From: Microbacterium salitolerans
GTDB lineage: Bacteria; Actinomycetota; Actinomycetes; Actinomycetales; Microbacteriaceae
DNA length: 64,000 nt
Direction: 5' to 3'
NCBI RefSeq assembly: GCF_019720895.1
Contig: NZ_JAHKSH010000004.1
Coordinates: forward strand, 1-64,000
The position numbers and the translations under genes were made by a program. Shown piece after piece: positions 26,375-33,919 of the stretch. The notes under the pieces were generated by a model that was not told the DNA's origin, did no database searches, and saw only the letters and a list, made by a program, of their open reading frames with translations. Position 1 is the stretch's first letter; the number at the start of each line of letters is the position of its first letter.

Positions 26375-27460
26375 ATGACCCTCAGGATCGAACCGCTGCA
26401 CGTTCCCGCCTCCGTCGATGCGCCCGACGCCGGGGACTGGCTCGCCTACGTCGACATCGTGCACGAGGTGCTCGAGTTCGACTCGGGAACCGACTGGTTC
26501 AGCACGCCGGCCGACGAATGGCTCGTCGGCATGCACAACACGAGATACGTCGCGCGTGAGGCGTTCGTCGCGCGCGACGGCACGCGGATCGTCGGCATCG
26601 GGAAGCTCGAGTACGAGCGCGAGGCCGGATCCGACAGCAACATCGACATCGCGATCCGCGTCGATGCCCGCGGCACGGGCGTCGACGATGCCCTCCTCGC
26701 CCACCTCGAGCGGATCGCGCAGGAGCGAGGCCGCCGCCGGTCGAGCACCTTCGCCTTCGTGCGCCCCGAGGAGATGGCGACCGCCGAAGCCGCGCTTCTG
26801 CGACCGACGTCCGGATTCGGCGCCGTCCCGCGAGACGCGTATATGACGGACTTCTTCCTCCGTCACGGCTATGCGCTCGGACAGGTCGAGCGCGTCAGCG
26901 CGTTCGACCTGCAGGGCTCGTACGAGCAGACCGAGCGCATGCTCGATGCCGCGCTCGCGAAGGCCGGACCCGACTACGAGCCGGTCTGGTGGCAGACGCC
27001 GACGCCCGACGAGTACGCCGACGGGTACGCCGCCGCGATCACGCGCATGAACACCGACGTCCCGAGCGGTGACCTCACCTGGGATGAGGAGCCGTGGGAC
27101 GGCGACCGCGTGCGCTACCGCGAGGGCATCAAGCAGCAGGCGGGACAGATCATGGCCGTCACGGGCGTGATCCATCGCCCGACGGGCGAGTTCGTCGCGT
27201 TCAGCGAGCTCGTCATCGGACGCGACCGCTCCCGCGTGACCGAGACCTACGGGACTCTCGTGCTGCAGGAGCACCGCGGTCACCGCCTCGGCACGATCGT
27301 GAAGTGCCTCGGCCTCCTGCGCTGGCACGAGCTCGTTCCCGACTCTCCTGTCGTGCAGACGTTCAATGCGGAGGAGAACCGCTTCATGCTCGACGTCAAC
27401 GAGGCAGTCGGCTTCCGCCCCGTGTGCTGGTCGGGAGAATGGCAGAAGGAGCTGACATGA
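26375..27460 (+). CDS. GNAT-family acetyltransferase (tandem paralogue 1)
   Basis: This 361-residue protein has two GNAT-like halves. Acetyl-CoA-binding-type segments are clearest in the C-terminal half (TLVLQEHRGHRLGTIVKC, matching the Q/RxxGxG/A loop in a relaxed form). It ends with the conserved NAEENRFMLDVNEAVGF. The start at 26375 has only a weak AAAGAG upstream. It is the upstream member of a tandem duplication, and its stop overlaps the next start (ATGA). The substrate is unknown; such double-GNAT proteins in actinobacteria are often near antibiotic or amine-modifying genes, but no such neighbour is present. Confidence 0.78.
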   Translation: MTLRIEPLHVPASVDAPDAGDWLAYVDIVHEVLEFDSGTDWFSTPADEWLVGMHNTRYVAREAFVARDGTRIVGIGKLEYEREAGSDSNIDIAIRVDARGTGVDDALLAHLERIAQERGRRRSSTFAFVRPEEMATAEAALLRPTSGFGAVPRDAYMTDFFLRHGYALGQVERVSAFDLQGSYEQTERMLDAALAKAGPDYEPVWWQTPTPDEYADGYAAAITRMNTDVPSGDLTWDEEPWDGDRVRYREGIKQQAGQIMAVTGVIHRPTGEFVAFSELVIGRDRSRVTETYGTLVLQEHRGHRLGTIVKCLGLLRWHELVPDSPVVQTFNAEENRFMLDVNEAVGFRPVCWSGEWQKELT

Positions 27461-28545
27461 GCATCGAGTACGTCTCGATCCGCATCCCGGAGACGCTCGA
27501 GGCCGCCGATGCCGGGCCGTTCCGCGAGATGGTGCGGATCCTCAACGCCTCCTGTCGCCGCACGACGGGGACCGACCTGTTCGACGAGGATCCGGTCGAC
27601 CTGCTCGCGCGCTTCCGCAACACGAGGTACTGGACGATCGCGTGCATCGCAGCGCGTGCCGGGGACGAGATCCTCGGCGTCGCGACCGTCGCCTACGAGA
27701 AGCAGACCGAACGGACGGCCGAGCTCGATGTCGCGCTCGCGAGCGCGGACGTCGACGAGCGCATCGCGGACGCGCTGCTCGCGCAGGTCGAGACGATCGC
27801 ACGCGTCGGCGGGCGGACGGCCGCCCAGCTCTGGACCGTGCATCCGACCTCGACCGACGGCGCCCTGCTCGCCTCTCCGACGGGCGCGGGGTCCGTGCCG
27901 CGCGATGATGTCCAGACGCAGCGCTTCCTGCGTCGCGGCTATGCGCTCGGCCAGGTCGAGCGCGCGAGTGTGCTCGACCTGGGCGGTCCGCTCGCGGGCG
28001 TGCACACCCTGTACGATGACGCACGCGCCGCCGCCGGAACGGAGTACCGCGTGGTGAGCTGGGCTGGAGAGACGCCACCGGAGCACGCCGCGGGCTACGC
28101 CGCCGGCATCACGCGCATGACGACCGACGTCCCGTTGGGCGACCTCTCCGAGGATGTCTCGGTGTGGGACGCGGAGCGGGTCTTCGATCGCGATCGGCGT
28201 CACGCGGCGCATGGCACGCTCATCGGCGTCACCATCGCTGTGCATGAGCCGACGCAGGAGGTCGCGGCGTTCACGGAGTTCTTCATCGGCACGGATCGCA
28301 CGAGCACCACGCACCAGTGGGGCACGCTCGTCCTGCCGGAGCATCGCGGCCGGCGTCTCGGATCCCTCGTGAAGTGCGCGAATCTCCTCAACTGGCGCGA
28401 GATCGTCCCCGACTCGCCCCGTATCGTCACGTTCAATGCGGAGGAGAACCGCCACATGCTCGATGTGAACGAGCGCGTCGGGTTCGTGCCGGCCGGCTCC
28501 GTCGGCGCATGGGAGAAGGCACTTGACGCGACGCCCCTCGCGTAG
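27457..28545 (+). CDS. GNAT-family acetyltransferase (tandem paralogue 2)
   Basis: This is a 362-residue paralogue of the preceding gene. Shared segments include RYGALGQVER-like RGYALGQVER, ITRMTTDVP, GTLVLPEHRGRRLG and NAEENRHMLDVNERVGF, so the two arose by duplication and have since diverged, mostly in the N-terminal half. AAGGAG precedes the overlapping ATG, so the pair is co-translated. Substrate unknown. Confidence 0.78.
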   Translation: MSIEYVSIRIPETLEAADAGPFREMVRILNASCRRTTGTDLFDEDPVDLLARFRNTRYWTIACIAARAGDEILGVATVAYEKQTERTAELDVALASADVDERIADALLAQVETIARVGGRTAAQLWTVHPTSTDGALLASPTGAGSVPRDDVQTQRFLRRGYALGQVERASVLDLGGPLAGVHTLYDDARAAAGTEYRVVSWAGETPPEHAAGYAAGITRMTTDVPLGDLSEDVSVWDAERVFDRDRRHAAHGTLIGVTIAVHEPTQEVAAFTEFFIGTDRTSTTHQWGTLVLPEHRGRRLGSLVKCANLLNWREIVPDSPRIVTFNAEENRHMLDVNERVGFVPAGSVGAWEKALDATPLA

Positions 28546-28552
28546 CGCATAC

Positions 28553-28677
28553 GGCCCTTCCCGCGCAGATCAAGGGTCACAGGCGTTACGCGAACGGACC
28601 CGGCGACTCCGGGCGCGCTTCAGGTAACGCGCAAGACCCTTCCCCGCGGATCAAGGGTCGGAAGGGTCACGCGAGCG
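28553..28677. repeat. Two-copy intergenic repeat with hairpin potential
   Basis: Two related units of about 42 bases (from 28553 and from 28635) share CCCTTCCC, GATCAAGGGTC and a final ACGCGAxCGG. Each can fold CCCTT against AAGGG. GCGTTAC (28583-28589) can also pair with GTAACGC (28624-28630). The element fills most of the gap between the GNAT pair and cofD. Confidence 0.5.
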
Positions 28678-28706
28678 GCGGCGCCGCGCGCCGATACGCT
28701 GAACGG

Positions 28707-29672
28707 ATGCGCATCGTGGTGATCGGGGGCGGCGTCGGCTGCGCCCGCTTCGTACTGGGACTTCGCGAGCACGTCGCTCGCACGGGCGGACGCGACTCGA
28801 TCGAGGTGATCGTCAACACGGGCGACGACTGGTGGGTGTCGGGCCTGCGCATCTCGCCCGATCACGACAGCCTGCTCTACGCTCTCGCCGGTGTGAACGA
28901 CATCGAGCGCGGCTGGGGTCGCGCGGGCGAGAGCGAGCGCGTCTCGGCCGAGCTCGCCACGTGGGGCACGGCACCCGACTGGTTCACCCTCGGAGACCTC
29001 GACCTGGGCACCCACATCGCGCGCACCGCGTGGCTGCGTGGCGGCGCGACCGTGAGCGACGTCTACGCGCGACTCGGCTCCCGCTGGAACCTCGGTGCGA
29101 CCCTGCACCCCGCAACCGACGACGAGGTCGACACGCACGTCGAGACGCCCGAGGGATGGATCCACTTCCAGGAGTGGTGGGTGCGGCACCGCTCGCAGCT
29201 TCCCGCACGGAGGTTCTCGCAGAACGACATCGATCAGGCGCGCCCGTCGGACGGCGCGCGCGAGGCGCTCGAGAACGCCGATCTGATCGTCCTCGCCCCG
29301 TCGAACCCCGTCGTCTCGATCGGCCCCGTGCTCGCTGTTCCCGGCATGCGCGAGCTGGTCCGCGGATCCGCCGCTCCGGTCGTCGGCGTCTCGGGGATCA
29401 TCGACGGATCCGTCGTGCGCGGCATGGCCGACGCCTGCCTCACGGCGATCGGCGTCGAGACATCGGCCCGCGCCGTCGCCGAGCACTATGGCGCGCGCGA
29501 CGCGGGCGGCCTCCTCGACGGCTGGCTGGTGGACGAGAGCGATGCGCGATCCGTGGGTCCGCTCGCCTCGCAGGGGATCCGTGCGCACGCGGTCCCGCTG
29601 TGGATGCGGGATCCGGATTCATCGGCGCAGGTCGCACGCGACGCCCTCGACCTCGCGCGCTCGCTGGGCTGA
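28707..29672 (+). CDS. cofD: CofD/FbiA-like phospholactate transferase (coenzyme F420 biosynthesis)
   Basis: This is a 321-residue protein of the CofD family, with the opening IVVIGGGVGCARF and the conserved segments NTGDDWWVSGLRISPDHDS (here NTGDDWWVSGLRI) and LAPSNPVVSIGP. The enzyme transfers the phospholactyl or phosphoenolpyruvyl group from the activated GDP form to the deazaflavin Fo, giving the F420-0 precursor. In actinobacteria the glutamate ligase FbiB usually sits next to it. Here the next gene is an unrelated YccF protein, so the rest of the pathway must lie elsewhere. A TACGCT box only 8 bases before the ATG suggests a leaderless or very short leader. Confidence 0.9.
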   Translation: MRIVVIGGGVGCARFVLGLREHVARTGGRDSIEVIVNTGDDWWVSGLRISPDHDSLLYALAGVNDIERGWGRAGESERVSAELATWGTAPDWFTLGDLDLGTHIARTAWLRGGATVSDVYARLGSRWNLGATLHPATDDEVDTHVETPEGWIHFQEWWVRHRSQLPARRFSQNDIDQARPSDGAREALENADLIVLAPSNPVVSIGPVLAVPGMRELVRGSAAPVVGVSGIIDGSVVRGMADACLTAIGVETSARAVAEHYGARDAGGLLDGWLVDESDARSVGPLASQGIRAHAVPLWMRDPDSSAQVARDALDLARSLG

Positions 29673-29692
29673 CGGGCCCCGCCCGTCCGGCC

Positions 29693-30082
29693 TCAGACGG
29701 GCTGAAGGGTGCGGGAGTCGACGATCTCCTTACCGAGGGGCATGAGCGACACCGGCACGAGCTTGACGCTCGCGATGCCGAGTGGGATCCCCACGATCGT
29801 GATCATCATGGCGACGCCGGTGATGATGTGCCCGATCGCGAGCCACCATCCGGCGAGGATCACCCACACGACATTGCCGAGGAACGACGCGACTCCTGCC
29901 CTGGGCTTGTCGACGATCGTGCGACCGAACGGCCACAGCGCGTACACGCCGATGCGGAACGAGGCGATGCCCCACGGGATGGTGACGATGAGGACGCACA
30001 GCACCACGCCCGCAAGCAGATACCCGAGGAACATCCAGAAGCCCGAGAGGACGAGCCAGATGATGTTGAGGAGTGTGCGCAT
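29693..30082 (-). CDS. YccF domain membrane protein
   Basis: This is a 129-residue integral membrane protein made of two tandem YccF units. Each has hydrophobic helices followed by IPWGIASFRIGVYALWPFGR and IPLGIASVKLVPVSLMPLGK respectively. The family is widespread and of unknown function. It is convergent with cofD, with a 20-base gap. Confidence 0.88.
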   Translation of the reverse strand: MRTLLNIIWLVLSGFWMFLGYLLAGVVLCVLIVTIPWGIASFRIGVYALWPFGRTIVDKPRAGVASFLGNVVWVILAGWWLAIGHIITGVAMMITIVGIPLGIASVKLVPVSLMPLGKEIVDSRTLQPV

Positions 30083-30160
30083 GGCTCCATTCTGGCCTGC
30101 GCTCCGAGGAAAGCGCTGTGCGGCACCGATCCTCCGCGGGGCGACGCCGTTGCGCGCGCG

Positions 30161-30805
30161 TCAGCTGGGCTGATCGCCCGCGAGCCCCGCCATGCCCTCG
30201 CGGAGGGCGCGGATGATCGGCTTGTTGATGAGCTGCGAGACCGCGGCCTGCGAGATCCCCTCGCGCTCGGCGACATCTTTCTGGTATTCGCCGTGCCAGA
30301 TCGCGAAGGTCACGTTGCGAGCACGGTCGCTCATCCCCGAGACGACCTCGTCGCGCAGCCGCAGGTACGCGTTCACGACTCCCGCGGTCTGTTCCGCGTC
30401 GCGCCCCGCCGTCTCGTGCGGGGCGAACCACGTGCGGGCGTCCCCGGGGCGGCCGACCTCCTCGGCGCGCTCGACGGCCGCACGCGCGGACCACCAGCCG
30501 GGCCCGTCCTCGATCTCATCGGCGAGGGACGATTCGACCGGATGCACCTCGCCCATGCCGATGCCGAACCGACAGGCCGACCCCTCCGGCAGCGCGAGCT
30601 GAATCGCGAGGGTCGCGACAAGGGCGTCGGCGAGCGAACCATAGACGGCCTGGAACTCGTCGCCGGCCGTCGCCCGCCACCCGCGCTTCGCGCGCGGTCG
30701 CACCTTCTCGACGAGCCCTGCCGCGCGCTCGATGTCGCCCTGCACGGCGTCGCGGTCGGCGGCGTCGCGCGAAGCGACGATGTCGGCGATGATCGGCACG
30801 TCCAT
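30161..30805 (-). CDS. SatD-family protein with C-terminal helix-turn-helix
   Basis: This 214-residue protein begins IIADIVASRDAADRDAVQ, typical of SatD-like proteins. The domain runs to about residue 170 and is followed by a helix-turn-helix (QKDVAEREGISQAAVSQLIN). SatD takes its name from an acid-tolerance locus in Streptococcus; its biochemical role is not settled. The ATG at 30805 was chosen by family; there is no good Shine-Dalgarno sequence, so a start up to 12 codons upstream is possible. Two 20-bp palindromes 32-82 bases upstream suggest that the protein represses its own gene. Confidence 0.75.
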   Translation of the reverse strand: MDVPIIADIVASRDAADRDAVQGDIERAAGLVEKVRPRAKRGWRATAGDEFQAVYGSLADALVATLAIQLALPEGSACRFGIGMGEVHPVESSLADEIEDGPGWWSARAAVERAEEVGRPGDARTWFAPHETAGRDAEQTAGVVNAYLRLRDEVVSGMSDRARNVTFAIWHGEYQKDVAEREGISQAAVSQLINKPIIRALREGMAGLAGDQPS

Positions 30806-30836
30806 ACAGGACAGGGTCGCACCAACTTCCCGTCGA

Positions 30837-30886
30837 TACAAGTTCTAGCGCTTATATCTTGCCATGTATAAGCGTCTGAACTTATA
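30837..30886 (-). promoter_or_regulatory. Operator pair and promoter of the satD-like gene
   Basis: Two 20-bp elements lie at 30837-30856 (TACAAGTTCTAGCGCTTATA) and 30867-30886 (TATAAGCGTCTGAACTTATA), inverted relative to each other and separated by 10 bases. On the minus strand a TTCAGA -35 lies in the upstream element and a TATAAG -10 in the downstream one, 18 bases apart, so bound protein would cover the promoter. The AT-rich sequence stands out from the GC-rich surroundings. Confidence 0.65.
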
Positions 30887-30910
30887 GCCAGTCCCGAAGA
30901 ACCTCGGAGC

Positions 30911-31846
30911 TTATCGTTGCTCGCGCTTCGCTCGCGGAGTCTGCCTCCGCTGACACCGCGGACAGAAGTGACTCGACCGGTTCGTGAACGCGTCACGCCG
31001 GATCGTCCCGCCGCATCGCAGGCAGGGCTCGCCGCCCCGCCCGTACGCATTCAGCGAATGAGTGAAGTAGCCCGCCTGGCCGTTGACGTTCACGTACTGC
31101 GCGTCGAAGCTGGTGCCCCCTTCCGCCAGCGCCTTTCCGAGCACGAGACGCACCTCATCGAGGAGCGTGCGCACGCGGCGCACCGACAGCGCCTGGGCGG
31201 GCGTCTCGGGATGCACGCGGGCCGCCCACAGCGCCTCGTCTGCGTAGATGTTGCCGATGCCGCTCACGACGCGCTGATCGAGGAGCACGCGCTTCACGGC
31301 CGAGCGCGACGCGTGCAGCGCGCGGACGAACGCCGCATCGTCGAAGGCGGGATCCAGCGGGTCACGCGCGATGTGCGCGGCCTGAGCCGACACCACGGCG
31401 CGCGCGTCGCCGAAGCCGCCCGCCGCGCGATCGGGCGTCGGCACGAGACGATCGATCGCCAGCGATCCGAAGGTGCGCTGGTCTGCGAACACGACGACCA
31501 GCTCACCGTGCTGCGGATGGTCGATCGCGAGGCGGATCCGCTCGTGGCGCTCGCGCAGTGCGCCCGGCGCCCGCAGCAGCATCTGCCCGCTCATGCCGAG
31601 ATGCGCGATGATCGCACCGTCCGCGAGGTCGAGAGGGAACCAGAGGAACTTGCCGCGGCGCACCGCGGAGCGGACCTCCCGCCCGACGAGCCGGATCTCG
31701 AAGTCTGCCCCCGGCCGCATGCCCGACCGCGCCACGTGACGCGTGAGCGCGCGCTCGTCTCTCACCTCGACGCCCGTGATGCGCGCACCGACGAGCGCCG
31801 GGGCGAGGCCGGCGCGCACGACCTCGACCTCGGGCAGCTCAGGCAC
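30911..31846 (-). CDS. mutM: Formamidopyrimidine-DNA glycosylase
   Basis: This 311-residue base-excision enzyme removes 8-oxoguanine and formamidopyrimidines. After removal of the initiator residue the protein begins PELPEVEVVRAGL, exposing the catalytic proline and Glu3. The conserved Lys66 is in RRGKFLWF. The helix-two-turns-helix region includes SGIGNIYADEALWAA, and the C-terminal zinc finger has CLRCGG and CPRCQ. The GTG start overlaps the end of rnc by 8 bases, the usual rnc-mutM coupling. Confidence 0.96.
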   Translation of the reverse strand: MPELPEVEVVRAGLAPALVGARITGVEVRDERALTRHVARSGMRPGADFEIRLVGREVRSAVRRGKFLWFPLDLADGAIIAHLGMSGQMLLRAPGALRERHERIRLAIDHPQHGELVVVFADQRTFGSLAIDRLVPTPDRAAGGFGDARAVVSAQAAHIARDPLDPAFDDAAFVRALHASRSAVKRVLLDQRVVSGIGNIYADEALWAARVHPETPAQALSVRRVRTLLDEVRLVLGKALAEGGTSFDAQYVNVNGQAGYFTHSLNAYGRGGEPCLRCGGTIRRDAFTNRSSHFCPRCQRRQTPRAKREQR

Positions 31847-32543
31847 TGCTGGACGACTGGATCGCGCGCCACAGCGTGAGCGCTGCGGCCATCTCGGCAT
31901 GCTTCTTGCTCGTGCCCGCACCGGATGCCGAGTGCTCACCGACCCTGACGACGGCCGTGAAGCGGCGACTGTGATCGGGGCCCTCGCTCGTGATCTCGTA
32001 TGAGGGCGGATCGACGCCGAGGCGCGCCGCGAGCTCCTGGACACTCGTCTTCGGGTCGACCGCCGCGCCGTAGCGCGCCGGGTCGTCGACGAGCGGCATG
32101 ATGAGCCGCAGCACGAGGGCGTCGGCGTCGGACCGGCCCGCGGAGAGGAAGGCCGCACCGAAGACGGCCTCCATCGCGTCGGCGAGGATCGAGTCCTTGT
32201 CCCGACCTCCCGTCTGCTCCTCGCCGCGGCCGAGCTTGACGTGGTCGCCGAGGCCGATCGAGCGCGCGACGTCGGCGAGCGCAAGGGTCGACACGACGCT
32301 CGCGCGTCGCTTGGCGAGGTCCCCCTCGTCGACGTCGGGGAACCTCTCGTAGAGCATCGCGGTGACCGCGAGGCCGAGCACGGAGTCCCCGAGGAACTCG
32401 AGTCGCTCGTTGTGCGGGGTCCCGCCGTTCTCGTAGGCGTAGGAGCGGTGCGTCAGCGCCAATGCGAGAAGCTCGGCGTCGATCTCGACGCCGAGCTTCT
32501 CGGTAAGCGTGGACTGCGCGCTCTCAGGCATGCGCAGTGTCAT
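31839..32543 (-). CDS. rnc: Ribonuclease III
   Basis: This is a 234-residue double-strand-specific endoribonuclease that processes rRNA precursors and structured mRNAs. The signature HNERLEFLGDSVLGL lies near residue 44, and a second acidic site is in DAMEAVFGA. A C-terminal double-stranded-RNA-binding domain follows (about 165-230). The ATG at 32543 is 7 bases after rpmF. An ATG four codons later is also possible. The gene lies in the conserved yceD-rpmF-rnc-mutM order. Confidence 0.96.
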   Translation of the reverse strand: MTLRMPESAQSTLTEKLGVEIDAELLALALTHRSYAYENGGTPHNERLEFLGDSVLGLAVTAMLYERFPDVDEGDLAKRRASVVSTLALADVARSIGLGDHVKLGRGEEQTGGRDKDSILADAMEAVFGAAFLSAGRSDADALVLRLIMPLVDDPARYGAAVDPKTSVQELAARLGVDPPSYEITSEGPDHSRRFTAVVRVGEHSASGAGTSKKHAEMAAALTLWRAIQSSSSA

Positions 32544-32550
32544 CGAGCCC

Positions 32551-32760
32551 TCAGGCGTCGGCGACCTTGCGGCCCTTGTACTCGAGGAACAGCTCGGTGC
32601 CCTGCGAGTCGGTGACGACCTTGGCCTGGTGCGGACGGCTGTACGTGACCTTGCCGTTCTCGACCGTCTTGACGAGCGCGGGTGCCTCGGCCTTCCACTG
32701 CGAACGACGCGAACGCGTGTTGGAGCGGGAGACCCGGCGCTTCGGGGGGTTACCTGCCAT
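32551..32760 (-). CDS. rpmF: Ribosomal protein L32
   Basis: This is the 69-residue large-subunit protein L32, with the typical basic opening [20 protein letters not shown]. It has no cysteines, so it is the zinc-free form. It is 2 bases downstream of the yceD stop, and the two are almost always adjacent in bacteria. Confidence 0.95.
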   Translation of the reverse strand: MAGNPPKRRVSRSNTRSRRSQWKAEAPALVKTVENGKVTYSRPHQAKVVTDSQGTELFLEYKGRKVADA

Positions 32761-32762
32761 GA

Positions 32763-33317
32763 CTAGCTCTCTTCTCTGCTCTGGACGGCGTCTGACGCCG
32801 ACTCGGTTTCGGTGAGTTCCTGGAGCGCGGCCCACCGGGGATCGATGGGGTCCTGCGCCACGCCGGAAGAATCTGTCCGCAGGTCGCCCGTGGCGGGATC
32901 AAGACCCGGGCATTCCGGCCGACAGACCGGCTGAAACGGAAGCGACAGTACAATCGCATCCCTGACCAGAGTTTCAAGATCCACGTGGTCGTCTTGAAGC
33001 TCGAAGTCAGCAGTTTCCCCTCCAGGATACTCGAAAAGCTCCTGGAACTCGACTTCGACGGGCTGGGAGATCGCTCGCAGACATCGACTGCACTCGCCGT
33101 CGTACTCCGCATCGGCGGTGCCGCTGATGAGGATGCCCTCATGCACGGACTCCAGCCGCACATCGAGAGCGAGCTGCCCGCCCTTCGCGACGGACACGAT
33201 CCCCTCGCCCCACTGTTCGGGGACGGAGATCGTGTACGAGTGCTCGCGCATCTCGCCCGGTTGCCGCACGATGTCGCGCACGGGCAGGACGAACGGTCCG
33301 GAGAGTCGGTTCTTCAC
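32763..33317 (-). CDS. YceD family protein (DUF177)
   Basis: This 184-residue protein is of the YceD/DUF177 family, linked to 23S rRNA accumulation in plants and bacteria and found next to rpmF. Conserved features are WGEGIVSV, the CSRCLR pair and a second pair in VCRPECPGL, a likely metal-binding site. The GTG at 33317 (giving [15 protein letters not shown]) was chosen by family resemblance. A GTG at 33341 also exists. Confidence 0.88.
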   Translation of the reverse strand: MKNRLSGPFVLPVRDIVRQPGEMREHSYTISVPEQWGEGIVSVAKGGQLALDVRLESVHEGILISGTADAEYDGECSRCLRAISQPVEVEFQELFEYPGGETADFELQDDHVDLETLVRDAIVLSLPFQPVCRPECPGLDPATGDLRTDSSGVAQDPIDPRWAALQELTETESASDAVQSREES

Positions 33318-33364
33318 GCCCTCCAGCCTACGGGCCCGCACCCGGAGAGGTGCGAACCGCGCGC

Positions 33365-33865
33365 TCAGAAGTCGCTGGGCGTGGACTGCGCGAGGTAGCG
33401 CGCGACGGCCGGAGGAACGTAAGGCGAGACATCTCCCCCGAGGCCGGCGACCTGGCGGACGAGAGAACTCGAGACGACGGAGTTGGCGGGGTTCGCCAGG
33501 AGGAACACCGTCTCGACGCTCGCGAGGTGCGTGTTGACGACGGCCATCGGCGTCTCATACGAGACGTCCTGCTGAGAGCGGATCCCCTTGACGAGGACAC
33601 CCGCGCCGACCTCCTGCGCGTAGTCGACGAGGAGCCCGACGCTCCAGGACCCCACGACGACCTTGCCCCGGATCCCCGCCTCCTCGATCGACTGCTCGAG
33701 GAGCTGAAGGCGCAGCGCGATCGGCAGCATGCCCTCTTTGTCGGGGTTGTGCACGACGAGGACGTGGATCTCGTCGTAGAGAGCGGCTGCACGACGGATG
33801 ACGTCGAGATGACCGAGCGTGGGCGGGTCGAACGATCCAGGGACGACGGCGATCCGGTTGCTCAT
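33365..33865 (-). CDS. coaD: Phosphopantetheine adenylyltransferase
   Basis: This 166-residue enzyme makes dephospho-CoA from ATP and 4'-phosphopantetheine, the penultimate step of CoA synthesis. The nucleotidyltransferase motif [10 protein letters not shown] lies at the N-terminus and the C-terminal nucleotide-binding segment is VVSSSLVR. The ATG at 33865 matches the family start. Confidence 0.96.
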   Translation of the reverse strand: MSNRIAVVPGSFDPPTLGHLDVIRRAAALYDEIHVLVVHNPDKEGMLPIALRLQLLEQSIEEAGIRGKVVVGSWSVGLLVDYAQEVGAGVLVKGIRSQQDVSYETPMAVVNTHLASVETVFLLANPANSVVSSSLVRQVAGLGGDVSPYVPPAVARYLAQSTPSDF

Positions 33866-33919
33866 GATCTCAGCGTAGCGAGTCGATTCCTCCCTCGGCC
33901 GCACGAGCAGCACACCGAC

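Noticed and set aside
30806-30841. Start of the satD-like gene at 30841
   Set aside because: The extra residues are not SatD-like and the start would lie within the operator element; ATG 30805 fits the family start, though no Shine-Dalgarno sequence supports either.
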